A DNA stretch of 7,233 nucleotides, from positions 1 to 7,233 of the forward strand of contig JBFGJY010000092.1 in assembly GCA_041576975.1 (NCBI GenBank), written 5' to 3'. Below, piece by piece: positions 6,750 to 7,233 of the stretch (within the stretch, counting starts at the first letter, position 1; each line of letters begins with the position of its first letter). A program made the translations under genes and the position numbers. Under the pieces are notes generated by a model that saw nothing but the letters and a program-made list of their open reading frames with translations, did not search any database and was not told the DNA's origin. This DNA comes from JBFGJY01 sp041576975 (GTDB lineage: Bacteria; Pseudomonadota; Gammaproteobacteria; UBA4575).

Positions 6750-7070
6750 TTACACTTGACGTCCAATTGCTAAGAAGAAAGGTAACCAGATCAGCAATAG
6801 GATTAATGCAGTTGTTAGTTCTACATAGCTAATGATGCGAAATTTTTTACGCACCGGCTCATCCGACATGCGTATGCGGCACATCATGAAATCAAACAGT
6901 AAGACCATGAATACTAAAGGCACCATTGCAGGTGCAATTAAGGTTGGGATTATTTGCCAACCACTGCGTGCTGCTTCGGTGCCTGGATCAGGAGAAAGTA
7001 TGGCTAGCATTAACGCGGCAAGAATTAATAACACGCGCAATGCTCCGAAATTTTTTAAATGATTAGTCAT
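6750..7070 (-). CDS. Small three-helix membrane protein of unknown function, upstream of SpmAB
   Basis: I do not recognise a named family. From ATG at 7070 the product is 106 residues, with three predicted membrane segments (about 10-26, 40-62 and 80-103). A loop containing SPDPGTEAARSGW (26-38) follows the first, and a basic, charged loop RIRMSDEPVRKKFR (65-78) follows the second. By the positive-inside rule that loop is cytoplasmic, which puts the first loop in the periplasm. The frame extends five codons further to a TTG at 7085, but the ATG is preferred since neither has a good ribosome site and the extra residues add nothing. It ends 12 bp before the SpmA-SpmB gene, so the two are probably one transcription unit. 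A role as an accessory subunit of the SpmAB protein is a guess from position alone. Confidence 0.75.
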   Translation of the reverse strand: MTNHLKNFGALRVLLILAALMLAILSPDPGTEAARSGWQIIPTLIAPAMVPLVFMVLLFDFMMCRIRMSDEPVRKKFRIISYVELTTALILLLIWLPFFLAIGRQV

Positions 7071-7141
7071 TGTTTTTATTATCAATTATTCATGTGTGAG
7101 AGGCAGCACAATTTTACAGACCAAACGCGTCAAGGTGTTGG

Positions 7142-7172
7142 ACTATAAATGTCACTTTATGACCAGTCTCAA
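7142..7172 (-). promoter_or_regulatory. Candidate promoter for the small membrane protein-SpmAB operon
   Basis: Read on the minus strand, TTGAGA (7167-7172) is followed after 19 bp by TATAGT (7142-7147), close to sigma-70 -35 and -10 boxes but with a long spacer. It would start transcription about 60 to 65 bases before the ATG at 7070. A short inverted repeat, GTCA-CTTTA-TGAC (7151-7163), sits in the spacer and could be an operator, though four-base arms are common by chance. Confidence 0.3.
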
Positions 7173-7217
7173 CACTTTAGCATCACTGCTAACCGATTGT
7201 AACGTAAGGACTTTATT

Positions 7218-7233
7218 TCATCGGGAGCGATGA
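7218..7233. repeat. Perfect 6-bp inverted repeat at the right window edge
   Basis: TCATCG (7218-7223) and CGATGA (7228-7233) are exact reverse complements around a GGAG loop. It could be the stem of a terminator, the start region of a gene to the right (ATG at 7230, though GGGAG is only 2 nt away), or part of an operator. Whether a T-run follows lies outside the window. Confidence 0.35.

Noticed and set aside
7223..7233. Start of a plus-strand gene at ATG 7230
   Set aside because: GGGAG lies only 2 nt before the ATG, too close for a normal ribosome site, and just one base follows in the window.

Overview
The window is an ordinary-looking stretch of an AT-rich proteobacterial chromosome. A gammaproteobacterium is my best guess, though a betaproteobacterium is possible. 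The reasons are the class I PurE/PurK pair, the long (about 294-residue) form of PurC, a YhdH-type oxidoreductase, a DipZ-like thioredoxin and a fused SpmA-SpmB protein. I see no mobile element, CRISPR array, tRNA, rRNA or phage gene.

Layout. Positions 1-966 (minus) hold the first 322 codons of an exported, coiled-coil-rich protein that runs off the left edge. It may be the periplasmic part of a large MscS-type channel. A 25-codon hydrophobic reading frame at 963-1040 overlaps its GTG start by four bases. An AT-rich gap follows (1041-1304). purC (minus, 1305-2189) and purE-purK (plus, 2298-3910) diverge from a short shared control region. A YhdH/AcuI-family oxidoreductase (3938-4933) and a membrane-anchored thioredoxin-like protein (4926-5501) follow purK on the same strand with little or no spacing. 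They meet, tail to tail and only 6 bp apart, a minus-strand pair: a small three-helix membrane protein (6750-7070) and a fused SpmA-SpmB protein (5508-6737). The last 160 bases are non-coding upstream sequence for that pair, with a possible promoter and a small perfect inverted repeat at the window edge.

Functional links. PurK, PurE and PurC carry out three consecutive steps of de novo purine synthesis (AIR to N5-CAIR to CAIR to SAICAR), so the divergent arrangement puts these steps under one control region. The oxidoreductase and thioredoxin look co-transcribed with purEK but have no obvious link to purines. The SpmAB fusion and its small membrane partner look like a two-gene operon of unknown function in an organism that probably does not sporulate.

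I did not find a clear new system. The best leads are the coupled small membrane ORF ahead of the coiled-coil gene, and the three-helix protein paired with SpmAB.
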